Assembly (NCBI GenBank): GCA_016716125.1
Contig: JADJWZ010000041.1
Coordinates: 1 to 64,000, forward strand
Length of the DNA: 64,000 nucleotides
Direction: 5' to 3'
Source of the DNA: Ignavibacteria bacterium
GTDB taxonomy: Bacteria; Bacteroidota; Ignavibacteria; Tepidaquicellales; Tepidaquicellaceae
The notes below the pieces were generated by a model. That model searched no databases, had not been told where the DNA came from, and worked only from the letters and a program-made list of their open reading frames with translations. Position 1 is the first letter of the stretch, and each line of letters starts with the position of its first letter. The position numbers were made by a program, and so were the translations under genes. Below are positions 46,923 to 56,418 of this stretch, piece by piece.

Positions 46923-48296
46923 AAAGACTTTTTTAATATTATTTTTTCGGGATTGCTGGGGCAGGTGACCGATGTATGGTCTCAACAAGTTGTCTGGCGA
47001 AAAATCATTGGTGAGCAGTATGATGAAATAGGATATAATGTCATTGAATTAAAAGATAAAGGGTTTTTAATGGTCGGACTTAAGCAGGTTCGTATGCCAA
47101 ATTCAAATTTTTTAATTCTTCAATCTTATATAGTGAAACTAAATAGATTTGGAGATATTCTCTGGGAAAAAATTATAGGTGATTCCGTTATTCTCAAATA
47201 CTGCGTTTCAGCCATTGAAGATAAATGGGTAATATTTATTTACTGTATAGGACCAATTACGAATTAATTAAAATAAATGCTCATGGAAACATTCTGTGGA
47301 ATAAGAGTTATTCGAATATTGAAATACTTAGAGGTGTTTCATTTACAAACGATTATAAAAATTTTGTATTTCTGAGTGCAACAGCATCCATTACAAAATT
47401 GGATACAAGCGGTAATTTGATTTGGATTAAATCTTTTCCCGGTGTTACAACAGGAAACAACGCGTTTTTATTTTTGGAAAACGAATATTATATATGCGGA
47501 AGAGGGTCAAATTATGGTTATATTATTAAAACGGATAGTTCCGGTAATCTTATTTGGAATAAAAGATTTTATGGAAATCAAGGATTATTTTCAATTTCAC
47601 AAATCTCGGAGAATTCTTTCATTTCAGCAGGATATGCTACTCTGCTGGATCTCTATATATCTTTAAATTTAATCGTAATGGTGACAGCTTATTAGGAAAA
47701 ACCTATCAAAATGATCCAGATGCATTTAGTATCGGATCTAACAAAATTGTAAAAAATTATGATGGAAATTTTGCTTTAGGAACCACCAGCGGATGGAATT
47801 GGGGAAGATTAGCAATAATAGATTCACTTGGAAATTTTTTACTCAGTCGATACTTCGAATACCCTACAAACTATTCGGTTAGTCAGGAAAATCTAAATAT
47901 TACTTCGGATTCCGGATATATTATTTGCGGAGATATTGGAATAAATTCTGAAGACAGTTTTCCTGTAGATGCTCTAATTTACAAAGTTGATAAAAATGGA
48001 AATACAGTTAATATTCTAAATAATGAAATTCAGGTTGTCAATTTTAAAATAAATATCTTCCAAACCCCCTTAATGGTAGTTTTAAAATTAACTTTGATTT
48101 ATCAATTAAATCAGAAGTGAAAATTGAATTATTTGATATATCCGGAAGATTAGTAAAAGAAATTGAAAATTCATTCCTTCTCCCCGGAAATTATCCATAT
48201 TATCAGAATGCAGAAAATTTTAATTCGGGGATATATTTTTTAAGATTTAAAGTAAATGAAAGTATTAGAACAGAAAAAATTGTTTTAATAAAATAA
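46919..48296 (+). pseudogene. Decayed copy A of the T9SS propeller protein
   Basis: Nearly identical to the intact gene 49703-51109, offset 2784 bases. Lesions: a missing base in the T-run at the start (stop after five codons), a small deletion near 47226 (EDK then out of frame), one near 47650, and one near 48060 before the NPFNGSFKINF-like sorting domain. The segments in between read VTDVWSQQVVWRKIIGEQYDEIG, DTSGNLIWIKSFPG, TDSSGNLIWNKRFYGN and KNGNTVNILNNEIQV. It is either a decayed duplicate or an error-prone stretch; sequence divergence from copy B shows it is a distinct copy. Confidence 0.75.
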
Positions 48297-48305
48297 AATT
48301 TAACT

Positions 48306-49706
48306 ATGAAAAAACATTACTTATTTTTTATTTTCAATTTTGTATTCTTAGTAGATATAATTGCTCAACCTTGGCCGATAGATCAAGCAGAAATTTTAAT
48401 TGAAAATAATCTATCTCATTTAGTATTTGTAAAAGTTTATCCAATTGGATCAATATATAGTGGGTGGTTTCTAATTTTAATTTAGATCATAAATATTCTT
48501 TTCAAGATCAAATCCTGCTGCTAATGTTATTGGCAAAACCCAAAAATGATACCTATATATTTCGGGAGGAACAAAGGTAATTGGTGCTAATAGTTTTGGA
48601 GTATTAGATTTTGACGATCATAATTATTTTCATCGAATTGAATATAATGATAGGGTAATTGGCGGTTTTAGTTTTGGATTGTGGAAATTTGAATTTTATT
48701 ATACTCCAGATGCGCAAACCCCCGAAGAAAATATTGATTTGATTGCAGAATGCAAAATTGATTACAGAGATTTTAATTATGGATTAGATGGCACTACTCT
48801 TGGATTTTACAAGGATATATATTTGTTTCTTGAAAGTGATTCAGTAACATCAATTACAAATTTAAACTTTCAATTTGACGGTGGCACTGTAGTTAGTATT
48901 GTTGATAGTAGAATAAATGATAAGACAATCAAATGGTGGCATCAAGTCGGAAGAACGAACAGTCAAGGCAGTGATCCTATACATCCCGGAAGTCCAAACA
49001 AAGGTTTGTTTAAATCTTTATCCGGTTTTACAACATTACCAATTTATGCAACAGATTATGGAGCTTCAAAACATCTCAACCCCGGTGATATAGATTTGAA
49101 TCTTAAAATTGTTCACAATATTTCTACAAGAGATACTTTAATAGATACTATAACAAATATTACAGTTAAAAAGAAAGCATTCATGCAATTAGATACCGGA
49201 ATAACTTTTAACATGATTACGCCAATTTTCGGTTATAACAATTTGATCGTTGAAGATTCAGCTACTTTAGTTCTGAACAGCAATGGAAAAATAAAAATTT
49301 ATAACCCAAACCGAATCACCTTAAAATATCAAAGCAATCTGACTTTTCATCCTAACTCAGAAATGCGATTTATAAATGGAGGGGCATTCTGCAACGAAGG
49401 CGGAAAGGTCAGAGGTCCGGGAAATTCTTTTGAAAAGGATTACACGGCTTTTGTCCGGGTATAGATAATATAATTAAAGTCGAAGACAGTACTAAGATCG
49501 TTCTCGAAGACAGCGCTGTAGTGATTCTACCTGATAATTATACTCTTCATCTTAGAGGAAATACGACTTCTTTGATAATGAAACCGGGATCGAAGATGAT
49601 GTTTGGTGAGAACTCCGGGATAGTCTGCGACAGCGGGGCGAAGGTGATAGTGAGAGATACTGAGAGTGATGCGAAGTGTGAATTTAAATATTTGATTAAT
49701 TCATGA
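48306..49706 (+). pseudogene. Decayed and truncated copy A of the beta-helix protein
   Basis: Homologous to the first ~450 residues of 51119-54271. The start reads signal-like (FNFVFLVDIIAQPWPIDQAEI, VKVYPIGSI). The frame is lost between about 48470 and 48570, is open again from 48679 to 49464 (WKFEFYYTPDAQTPEENIDL, KWWHQVGRTNSQGSDP, ASKHLNPGDIDLNL), shifts near 49430-49480, and ends LILRGN-type block then RDTESDAKCEFKYLINS. The beta-helix, TPR-like and sorting parts of the intact paralogue are absent. The final TGA overlaps the ATG of 49703. Confidence 0.72.
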
Positions 49707-51109
49707 AAAGATTTTTTTTAATATTAGTTTTTTCGGTACTAGTGGGACAGGTGACCGATGTATGGTCTCAACAAGTTGTCTGGCGGAAAATCATTGGTGA
49801 GCAGTATGATGAAATTGGTAGGAATGTTATTGAATTAAAAGATAAAGGGTATTTGATGGTAGGACTTAAACAGGTTCGTATGCCAATTACAAATTTTTTA
49901 ATTCTTCAATCCTATATAGTGAAACTAAACAGATTTGGAGATATTCTCTGGGAAAAAATAATAGGTGATTCTGTATTCTCAAATACTGCAATTTCAGCCA
50001 TTGAAGATAAAGAAGGTAATATTTATTTACTGTATAGGACTTCAAATGCCCAATTAATGAAATTAAATGCTCTGGGAAACATTCTATGGAATAAGAGTTT
50101 TTCAGATATTGTAATTCTTAGAGGTGGTTCATTTACAGGTGATTATAAAAATTTTGTATTTCTGAGTGAAACTTATACCCAATCCAGCTCAATAATTTCT
50201 ATTACTAAAATAGATACTAGTGGAAATTTAATTTGGAATAAAACTTATTCAGGTCCAGAAACCGGAAATAACTCGTTCTTATTTTTAGAAAACGAATATT
50301 ACATATGCGGAGGAGGATTTTATTATGGATTTATAATTAAAACTGACAGTTCCGGCAACTTAGTTTGGAATAAAAGATTTTATGGGAACCGGGGATTATA
50401 TTCAATTGCACAAAATTCTGAAAATACTTTTATAGCTTCTGGAAATGGTTCAGCAGCAGGAAACCTATATATCTTAAAATTTAATAATAAAGGTGACAGT
50501 CTTATGGGTAGAAATTATGTAAATGACACAGTCTCTTTTAGTATCGGCTATTTAAAAATTGTAAAAAATTATGATGGAAATTTTGCATTAGGAACTACTT
50601 GCGGATGGAACTTCGGAAGATTAGGAATGATTGACTCATCCGGAAATTTTTTAAAAAGTAACTATTATTATTACCCTGAAAATATTTCTGTTTGTCAATG
50701 GAATGTAAATACAACTTCGGATTCAGGATTTATATTAACAGGTGATATTGGTGTATCTTCATCTGAAAGTTTTCCCCTAGATGCACTAATATATAAAATA
50801 GATAAGTATGGAAATACTGTTTTCATTCTAAATAATGAAATTCAGGTTGACAATTTTAAAACAAATATCTATCCAAACCCCTTTAATGGTAGTTTTAAAA
50901 TTAACTTTGATTTAATATTTAAATCAGAGGTGAAAATTGAGTTATTCGATATAAACGGTAAATTAATAAAAGAAATTGAAAATTCACTCCTTCTCCCCGG
51001 AAATTATCCATATTATCAGAATGCAGAAAATTTTAATTCGGGGATATATTTTTTAAAATTTAAGGTAAATGAAAGTATTAGAACAGAAAAAATTGTTTTA
51101 ATAAAATAA
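49703..51109 (+). CDS. T9SS-sorted propeller-like protein (intact copy B)
   Basis: A 468-residue secreted protein. Signal peptide (FFLILVFSVLVGQVTDVWSQ), then repeats of about 45 residues with the pattern D-x-G-N-x-x-W (RFGDILWEKI, ALGNILWNKS, TSGNLIWNKT, SSGNLVWNKR), typical of PQQ-like propellers common among T9SS cargo. The C-terminal domain reads TNIYPNPFNGSFKINFDL, ELFDINGKLIKEI and TEKIVLIK. It begins by ATGA overlap with the truncated upstream frame and ends 9 bases before the beta-helix gene, so these are transcribed together. The function of such propellers is unknown. Confidence 0.85.
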   Translation: MKRFFLILVFSVLVGQVTDVWSQQVVWRKIIGEQYDEIGRNVIELKDKGYLMVGLKQVRMPITNFLILQSYIVKLNRFGDILWEKIIGDSVFSNTAISAIEDKEGNIYLLYRTSNAQLMKLNALGNILWNKSFSDIVILRGGSFTGDYKNFVFLSETYTQSSSIISITKIDTSGNLIWNKTYSGPETGNNSFLFLENEYYICGGGFYYGFIIKTDSSGNLVWNKRFYGNRGLYSIAQNSENTFIASGNGSAAGNLYILKFNNKGDSLMGRNYVNDTVSFSIGYLKIVKNYDGNFALGTTCGWNFGRLGMIDSSGNFLKSNYYYYPENISVCQWNVNTTSDSGFILTGDIGVSSSESFPLDALIYKIDKYGNTVFILNNEIQVDNFKTNIYPNPFNGSFKINFDLIFKSEVKIELFDINGKLIKEIENSLLLPGNYPYYQNAENFNSGIYFLKFKVNESIRTEKIVLIK

Positions 51110-51118
51110 AATTTAAAT

Positions 51119-54100
51119 ATGAAAAAAACATTACTTGTTTTTATTTTCAATTTCGTATTCTTAGTGGATGTAATTGCTCAATCCTGGCCAATAGATCAAG
51201 CAGAAATTTTAATTGAAAATAATCTATCTCATTTAGTATTTGTAAAAGTTTATCCTATCGGAGCAGTATTTAGTGGATGGTTGCCAAATTATAATTACAA
51301 TCATAAATATTCTTTGTTAAGATCAAATCCTTTTGATATATGTCATTGGCAACCACCTGAAAATGATACAATAAAATATATTTCTGGTGGTAAATTAGTT
51401 ATAGGTTCTAATGATTTTGGAGTATTGGATTTCGATGATCATAGATATTTTAACAGACAACCTTATAACGATAGAGTAATTGGAGGAATAAGTTTTGGAC
51501 TATGGAAATTTGAATTTTATTATACTCCCGATGCGCAAACTCCCGAAGAGAATATTGATTTAATTGCAGATTGCAAAATTGATTACAGAGATTTTAATTA
51601 TGGATTAGATGGCACCATTCTTGGATATTATAAGGATATATTTTTGTTTCTTGAGAATGATTCAAATACCAATTTTACAAAATTATTGTTTAAATTTGAT
51701 TCAGGGAATATAATAAATATTTTTGACACTTTAATAATTGATAAAACAATCAAATGGTGGCATCAAGTAGGAAGAACAAATAGTCAGGGAAATAATCCTT
51801 TTCATCCCGGAAGCCCAAATAGAAGTTTATTTAATTCTCTTTCCGAATTTACAACTTTCCCGATATACGCAACAGAATACGGAGCTTCAAAACATCTCAA
51901 TCCCGGTGACATTGATTTAAATCTACAAATTGATCACAATATAACAACAAGAAATATATTAATAGATACTATAACTAATATTACGATTAAAAAGAAAGCC
52001 GCAATGAAAATCAATTCCGGAAAAACATTTAACGTGATCACTCCTTCCTTCGGATACAATAATTTAATTGTCGAAGACACAGCATATTTAGTTCTTTACA
52101 GCAATGGAAAAATAAACGTTAACTCTCCAAACCGAATCACTTTAAAAAACAAAAGTAATCTGACTCTTCATAACAATGCTGAAATCAGAATTAAAAATGG
52201 CGGGGTATTGTGCAATGAAGGCGGAATTATTAGAGGTCCGGGAAAGATCACTTATGATTCCGGCATTCACGTTTTCTGCGATATTGTAAATGACTTCGCA
52301 GTTAGAGACAGCGCAAAGATTATCCTCGAAGACAACGCAGTCGTGATCCTTCCGGATGATTATACTCTTCATCTTAGAGGAAATACGACTTCTTTAATAA
52401 TGAAACCGGGATCAAAGATGATGTTTGGCGAGAACTCCGTGATAGTGTGTGACAACGGGGCGAAGGTGATAGCGAATGATGCGGTCTTTACTTCTTTTGA
52501 TTCAACTAAAAAATGGAACGGTATTTCTTTAAAGCACCGCTCGCAGGATACAATAAAAAACTGCATAATTAAAAACGCTGACATCGGTATTTTAATCATG
52601 AATAAAAATGATGATGAAGAAACGGAGATTCCTTTTTCAACTGAAATATCCGGATGCTCTTTTATCAATCAGACAAGTCATGTTTTGAATAACGGAATTT
52701 ATGCAGCAGGAAGCGGTAAATTATTAATTATAATAATGGGTAATACAATTTCTTCAAACATACTGACAAAAGGTTTTCATCACGGAATATACGCTGAGCT
52801 TTGCGGAGGAGGATATTTTAATATTATCGGAAACACAATCAGCAATTCAGGTAACGGAATGACTATTTTAAACAGCTCTCCGTTCGTTTCTAAAAACACT
52901 GTTAACGGTAATCAATATTCTGAATCAGGAATTTTTATAAGTGATTCATACGGTAAGTTTGAATATAATACCATAAATGATTTTTATTATACTTATTATT
53001 CTTTACTGTCTTCGCCTGACCTGTTGAAAAATGTTTTTAACAGTTCATATTATGATAATATATGTCTTTCATATTCATCGGTTCCAAACATGCATCCCGT
53101 AATCTCAGGCGGCTCTGCATACTGGATCTCCGGCGATAATCATTTTACGGGATCTCCTTCAGGCGCGGGGATTTTCTTTGAAGATGAATCCTATCCGAAT
53201 ATGGCATTTGGTTATAACAGATTCACATTAACAAATAATACTTATTATATAAACGGAACGAATCCGACCGGTTCCGATACTTTTGATGTAAGGGAAAATT
53301 ACTGGGGAACGCTTTCTCCCGATCTGAATAAAATTAATGTAGAAAATTCAGACGGGTTACTCTTTAATCCGTATGATGACAATTCTTCCGAACAGAGATC
53401 AGTTAATAATTACACTCTTTACGACATTGGATTCGGATTATATGATACCGTATATTTTCAGGAATCAGATAATCCCGGCATAGCGCATGAGCTTTATCTG
53501 GAAGCTTATCAGAAAGAACATTCGGGAGAGTACTCTGATGCGATAGATATTTACAAGGAAATAATTTCGGATTACCCGGATAATACAGGCAGTTCGTTTG
53601 CAGTTTCGAGTTTATCCAGATTATTTAATTGTTATGAGAAAAAAAACTCAACGGTTTCAGAATACGGAGCGCTTCAAAATTACTATTCAAATATTTTTAA
53701 TGATACTTCATACAGTGAGTCACAAAGAAATCTGTCGGAAGATTTCATAATAAAGACAAAAGTGAAACAGAATAATATTGAAGAAGCGATCAGCGATTAC
53801 AATACAATATATCTGAATAACATAAACACATCTAAAGGAATGCATGCGCTTATCAATAAAGAAATACTGTCTGCGGGAGAGGGAGATAATTTTACAGGCG
53901 GTTCGGGAATTGAAAATCTTGAATATAAACAGACAAGAATAAACGGGATATTAAGCGCTTTGATAAATAAGAGGTTTAACATATTATCAAAAATAAATAC
54001 TCAGCCCGAAAGTTATGTATTGTCACAGAACTATCCAAATCCTTTTAATCCTGTAACAAAGATTTCATTCAGCATTCCGGTATCCGGGAATATTTCCATC

Positions 54101-54271
54101 AAGGTATATGACATAACCGGAAAGGAGATAAAGACACTTATTAATGAGTTCAGAAATGCGGGGACTTATGATACGGAATTCAACGGCGCAGATCTTTCGA
54201 GCGGAGTATATTATTACAAAATGGAAACAGGCAATTTTTCCGAAATAAAAAAAATGATATTAATTAAGTGA
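51119..54271 (+). CDS. T9SS-sorted large beta-helix protein (intact copy B)
   Basis: A 1050-residue secreted protein. Signal peptide (LLVFIFNFVFLVDVIAQ); an N-terminal domain of about 330 residues with no recognised family (LVFVKVYPIGAVFSGW, WKFEFYYTPDAQTPEEN, ASKHLNPGDIDLNL); a right-handed parallel beta-helix at about 400-750 built from short N-x-I/S-G turns (NTISNSGNGMTILNSSPFV); a helical TPR-like stretch at about 775-900 (EYSDAIDIYKEIISDYPDN); and a T9SS domain from residue ~966 (QNYPNPFNPVTKISFSIP to KKMILIK). Beta-helices often bind or cut polysaccharides, but no catalytic set is seen. The stop overlaps the GTG of the next gene (GTGA). Confidence 0.85.
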   Translation: MKKTLLVFIFNFVFLVDVIAQSWPIDQAEILIENNLSHLVFVKVYPIGAVFSGWLPNYNYNHKYSLLRSNPFDICHWQPPENDTIKYISGGKLVIGSNDFGVLDFDDHRYFNRQPYNDRVIGGISFGLWKFEFYYTPDAQTPEENIDLIADCKIDYRDFNYGLDGTILGYYKDIFLFLENDSNTNFTKLLFKFDSGNIINIFDTLIIDKTIKWWHQVGRTNSQGNNPFHPGSPNRSLFNSLSEFTTFPIYATEYGASKHLNPGDIDLNLQIDHNITTRNILIDTITNITIKKKAAMKINSGKTFNVITPSFGYNNLIVEDTAYLVLYSNGKINVNSPNRITLKNKSNLTLHNNAEIRIKNGGVLCNEGGIIRGPGKITYDSGIHVFCDIVNDFAVRDSAKIILEDNAVVILPDDYTLHLRGNTTSLIMKPGSKMMFGENSVIVCDNGAKVIANDAVFTSFDSTKKWNGISLKHRSQDTIKNCIIKNADIGILIMNKNDDEETEIPFSTEISGCSFINQTSHVLNNGIYAAGSGKLLIIIMGNTISSNILTKGFHHGIYAELCGGGYFNIIGNTISNSGNGMTILNSSPFVSKNTVNGNQYSESGIFISDSYGKFEYNTINDFYYTYYSLLSSPDLLKNVFNSSYYDNICLSYSSVPNMHPVISGGSAYWISGDNHFTGSPSGAGIFFEDESYPNMAFGYNRFTLTNNTYYINGTNPTGSDTFDVRENYWGTLSPDLNKINVENSDGLLFNPYDDNSSEQRSVNNYTLYDIGFGLYDTVYFQESDNPGIAHELYLEAYQKEHSGEYSDAIDIYKEIISDYPDNTGSSFAVSSLSRLFNCYEKKNSTVSEYGALQNYYSNIFNDTSYSESQRNLSEDFIIKTKVKQNNIEEAISDYNTIYLNNINTSKGMHALINKEILSAGEGDNFTGGSGIENLEYKQTRINGILSALINKRFNILSKINTQPESYVLSQNYPNPFNPVTKISFSIPVSGNISIKVYDITGKEIKTLINEFRNAGTYDTEFNGADLSSGVYYYKMETGNFSEIKKMILIK

Positions 54272-55674
54272 GTAGTTCTATTAAAATATTGATTTTAATT
54301 TGCGGGATTTTTTATATGTCAGAGTATTTGTATGCGCAGACGGTGACGTGGAATAGAGTTTATGGAGGTTCTCAACAGGAATATGGAAAATACGGTATTC
54401 AGACTTTTGACGGAGGATATATCATTTTAGCGGAAATGGATAGTTTGTTTAGAAGAACATTTCTTTTGAAGTTAGATCAATATGGAAATAAGGAGTGGGA
54501 AAAATTTATTGACAGTTCAGGAGGTGGGTTTAGATGTATTCAGCAAACAAATGACAGTGGATATATAATTGCAGGCTGGACAGGAAAAGCCAGATTGATC
54601 CGAACAAATAAAACAGGAATTCAAATTTGGTCAAAAGAATATTCAATAAATAATGAATTCAGTTTTTTTAATAAAGTTAAGATTTTATCAGACGGTAATT
54701 TCATTATGTGTGGAAACAACTCAAGTCCTCGCAGAGCATATTTTGTTAAAACTGATTCATCCGGAAATCTAATTTGGCAGAATTCTTATTCTAATTCAAC
54801 ATATTTTACAGATGCTTTTGATGTGGCTGAATCAAGTGATAATTTTTATTACATAACTGGACTAACATATATTAATGGATATGCAAAGACTTTGATTGGT
54901 AAAATTTCCAATAGTGGAGATCAGATTTGGTTTAATAGTCATGGTTCAGAAGAGAAAGGTGATGCAGAATTAGGTAAGGTTATATTTGTAGAATCAGACA
55001 ATTTGATTTCAGTTGGGGGTTCTTTACGAGATTTTTATAACTTTAAAGGTCATTTTTCTAAATATGACACATCAGGGAATTTTATTTATCAAAGACTTTA
55101 CGAATCTATGGATGAGTTTCATTCTATGTCAAAAAGTAAATCAGGATATTCAATGTGTGGTGATGATGCTCAAGGTAGTAAAATTAATTTTATTAAAATA
55201 ACAAATGAAGGAATTGAAGTTAATAATATAGTATTCAATTCAAATTTAAATTCTTTAGATTATGGCAATTCTATAAACACAACTTTAGATGGAGGATTTA
55301 TAATAACAGGAAATACCGGAATGGAAAAAAACAAAGATATTCTTGTTATAAAAACTGATTCTATAGGATATGCACCTTTGCAGATTTTTAATTTTACTTC
55401 AAACTTTCCGGAGACTTTTAAACTTTACCAAAACTTTCCGAATCCATTCAATTCTTCAACTACAATTAAATTTGATGTATATAAATCGACAAATGTGAAA
55501 CTATTTATATATAATTCATTAGGACAAGTTGTTTCTCGGCTAATTGATAAATATTTATTATTTGGTTCTTACTCTGTAAATTTTAATATTGAATTTCTAG
55601 GAAGTGGGGTATTTTATTACACAATATTTACTAAAAATTACTCTGATACTAAAGTAATGATTCACTTAAAATAA
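54268..55674 (+). CDS. T9SS-sorted propeller protein, divergent paralogue
   Basis: A 468-residue relative of the 49703 protein. The GTG start overlaps the previous stop. Signal peptide (ILILICGIFYMSEYLYAQ) then blades of the form D-x-x-G-N-x-x-W (QYGNKEWEKFI, SSGNLIWQNSY) and D-G-G-Y/F-I-I (FDGGYIILAE, LDGGFIITGN). The sorting domain is QNFPNPFNSSTTIKFDV to KVMIHLK. It is uninterrupted and less similar to copies A and B than those are to each other, so it predates the tandem duplication. Confidence 0.84.
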   Translation: MSSSIKILILICGIFYMSEYLYAQTVTWNRVYGGSQQEYGKYGIQTFDGGYIILAEMDSLFRRTFLLKLDQYGNKEWEKFIDSSGGGFRCIQQTNDSGYIIAGWTGKARLIRTNKTGIQIWSKEYSINNEFSFFNKVKILSDGNFIMCGNNSSPRRAYFVKTDSSGNLIWQNSYSNSTYFTDAFDVAESSDNFYYITGLTYINGYAKTLIGKISNSGDQIWFNSHGSEEKGDAELGKVIFVESDNLISVGGSLRDFYNFKGHFSKYDTSGNFIYQRLYESMDEFHSMSKSKSGYSMCGDDAQGSKINFIKITNEGIEVNNIVFNSNLNSLDYGNSINTTLDGGFIITGNTGMEKNKDILVIKTDSIGYAPLQIFNFTSNFPETFKLYQNFPNPFNSSTTIKFDVYKSTNVKLFIYNSLGQVVSRLIDKYLLFGSYSVNFNIEFLGSGVFYYTIFTKNYSDTKVMIHLK

Positions 55675-55700
55675 TTTTAAAATAAAAATTAATTTTAAAT

Positions 55701-56387
55701 ATGAAAAGTATTTTCTTGTTATTAATCACTTCACTATTAATTAATGTTTCTTTTGCTGATCAGGAAATGGATCAAGGAGAACTTATAATAAAAAATAGAA
55801 TTCCTGATGGTTACGGAATTATTAAAGTTAAAGTATATCCAATTGGTGCAATTTTTGCAAGAGGTGTTGGTGTACAAACAATATATATGAATTATACTGC
55901 TTTTGCCGAACCATCTGACCATCCAGAATTTTTCCCCTATATTACTGGAGGAGAAAAAACATTAACTCCATTATCATAATTTATATGAATATGATCGTTC
56001 AGCTTTTTTAGAATTGATCATGATGGAGTATCAACTTCTCAATCATGTGATTTTTCAGTTGGTTACGGAAAATATAAGATTGATATTTATCATAATGATG
56101 GATTTGGTTGGATTTTGATAAAGTCATTTACAATGAATTGGTTAGATTCTGATTATCCTTATGGTCCGGGTCAGTATGGCGGCACTGATCCAAGTAATGA
56201 TATTAAAGTATATGTTAATTCTCCCACAGATGTTAAAATTCATTATGGTGGAGGACAAACCGAACCCTACGAAAATCATGACCATGATTTTCACGACTTA
56301 TCATTGTTTAATAATGATATAAAAATCTGGTATCAATATCACAAAGTATTTAAATACAATAATTACCTGAACAAAATTTATCTTTGA
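55701..56387 (+). pseudogene. Truncated paralogue of the beta-helix protein N-terminal domain
   Basis: Reads a signal peptide (FLLLITSLLINVSFAD), then GELIIKNRIPDGYGIIKVKVYPIGAIFARG, matching the N-terminal VKVYPIGA block of the 1050-residue protein. A stop at 55979 and a slip near 56010 break it; the rest (CDFSVGYGKYKIDIYHNDGFGW, GQYGGTDPSNDIKVYVN) continues to 56387. It has no beta-helix and no sorting domain. It may be a stand-alone form of the N-terminal domain or a broken gene. Confidence 0.55.
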
Positions 56388-56418
56388 AAATTTTTATAAA
56401 ACAAATCATAATAACTGT

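Larger units (their letters stand above)
46690..52480 (+). repeat. 2.8-kb tandem duplication of a T9SS gene pair
   Basis: The block [beta-helix segment, propeller gene, beta-helix N-terminal part] occurs twice. The motif GAGGAAATAC lies at 46771, 49555 and 52377; the propeller starts are 46919 and 49703, exactly 2784 apart; the beta-helix starts are 48306 and 51119, 2813 apart. The second block is intact and the first is broken. Confidence 0.8.

Noticed and set aside
44654..56387. Prophage or insertion sequence behind the T9SS gene expansion
   Set aside because: No transposase, integrase or target duplication is seen; tandem duplication with a constant 2784-base offset explains the arrangement.
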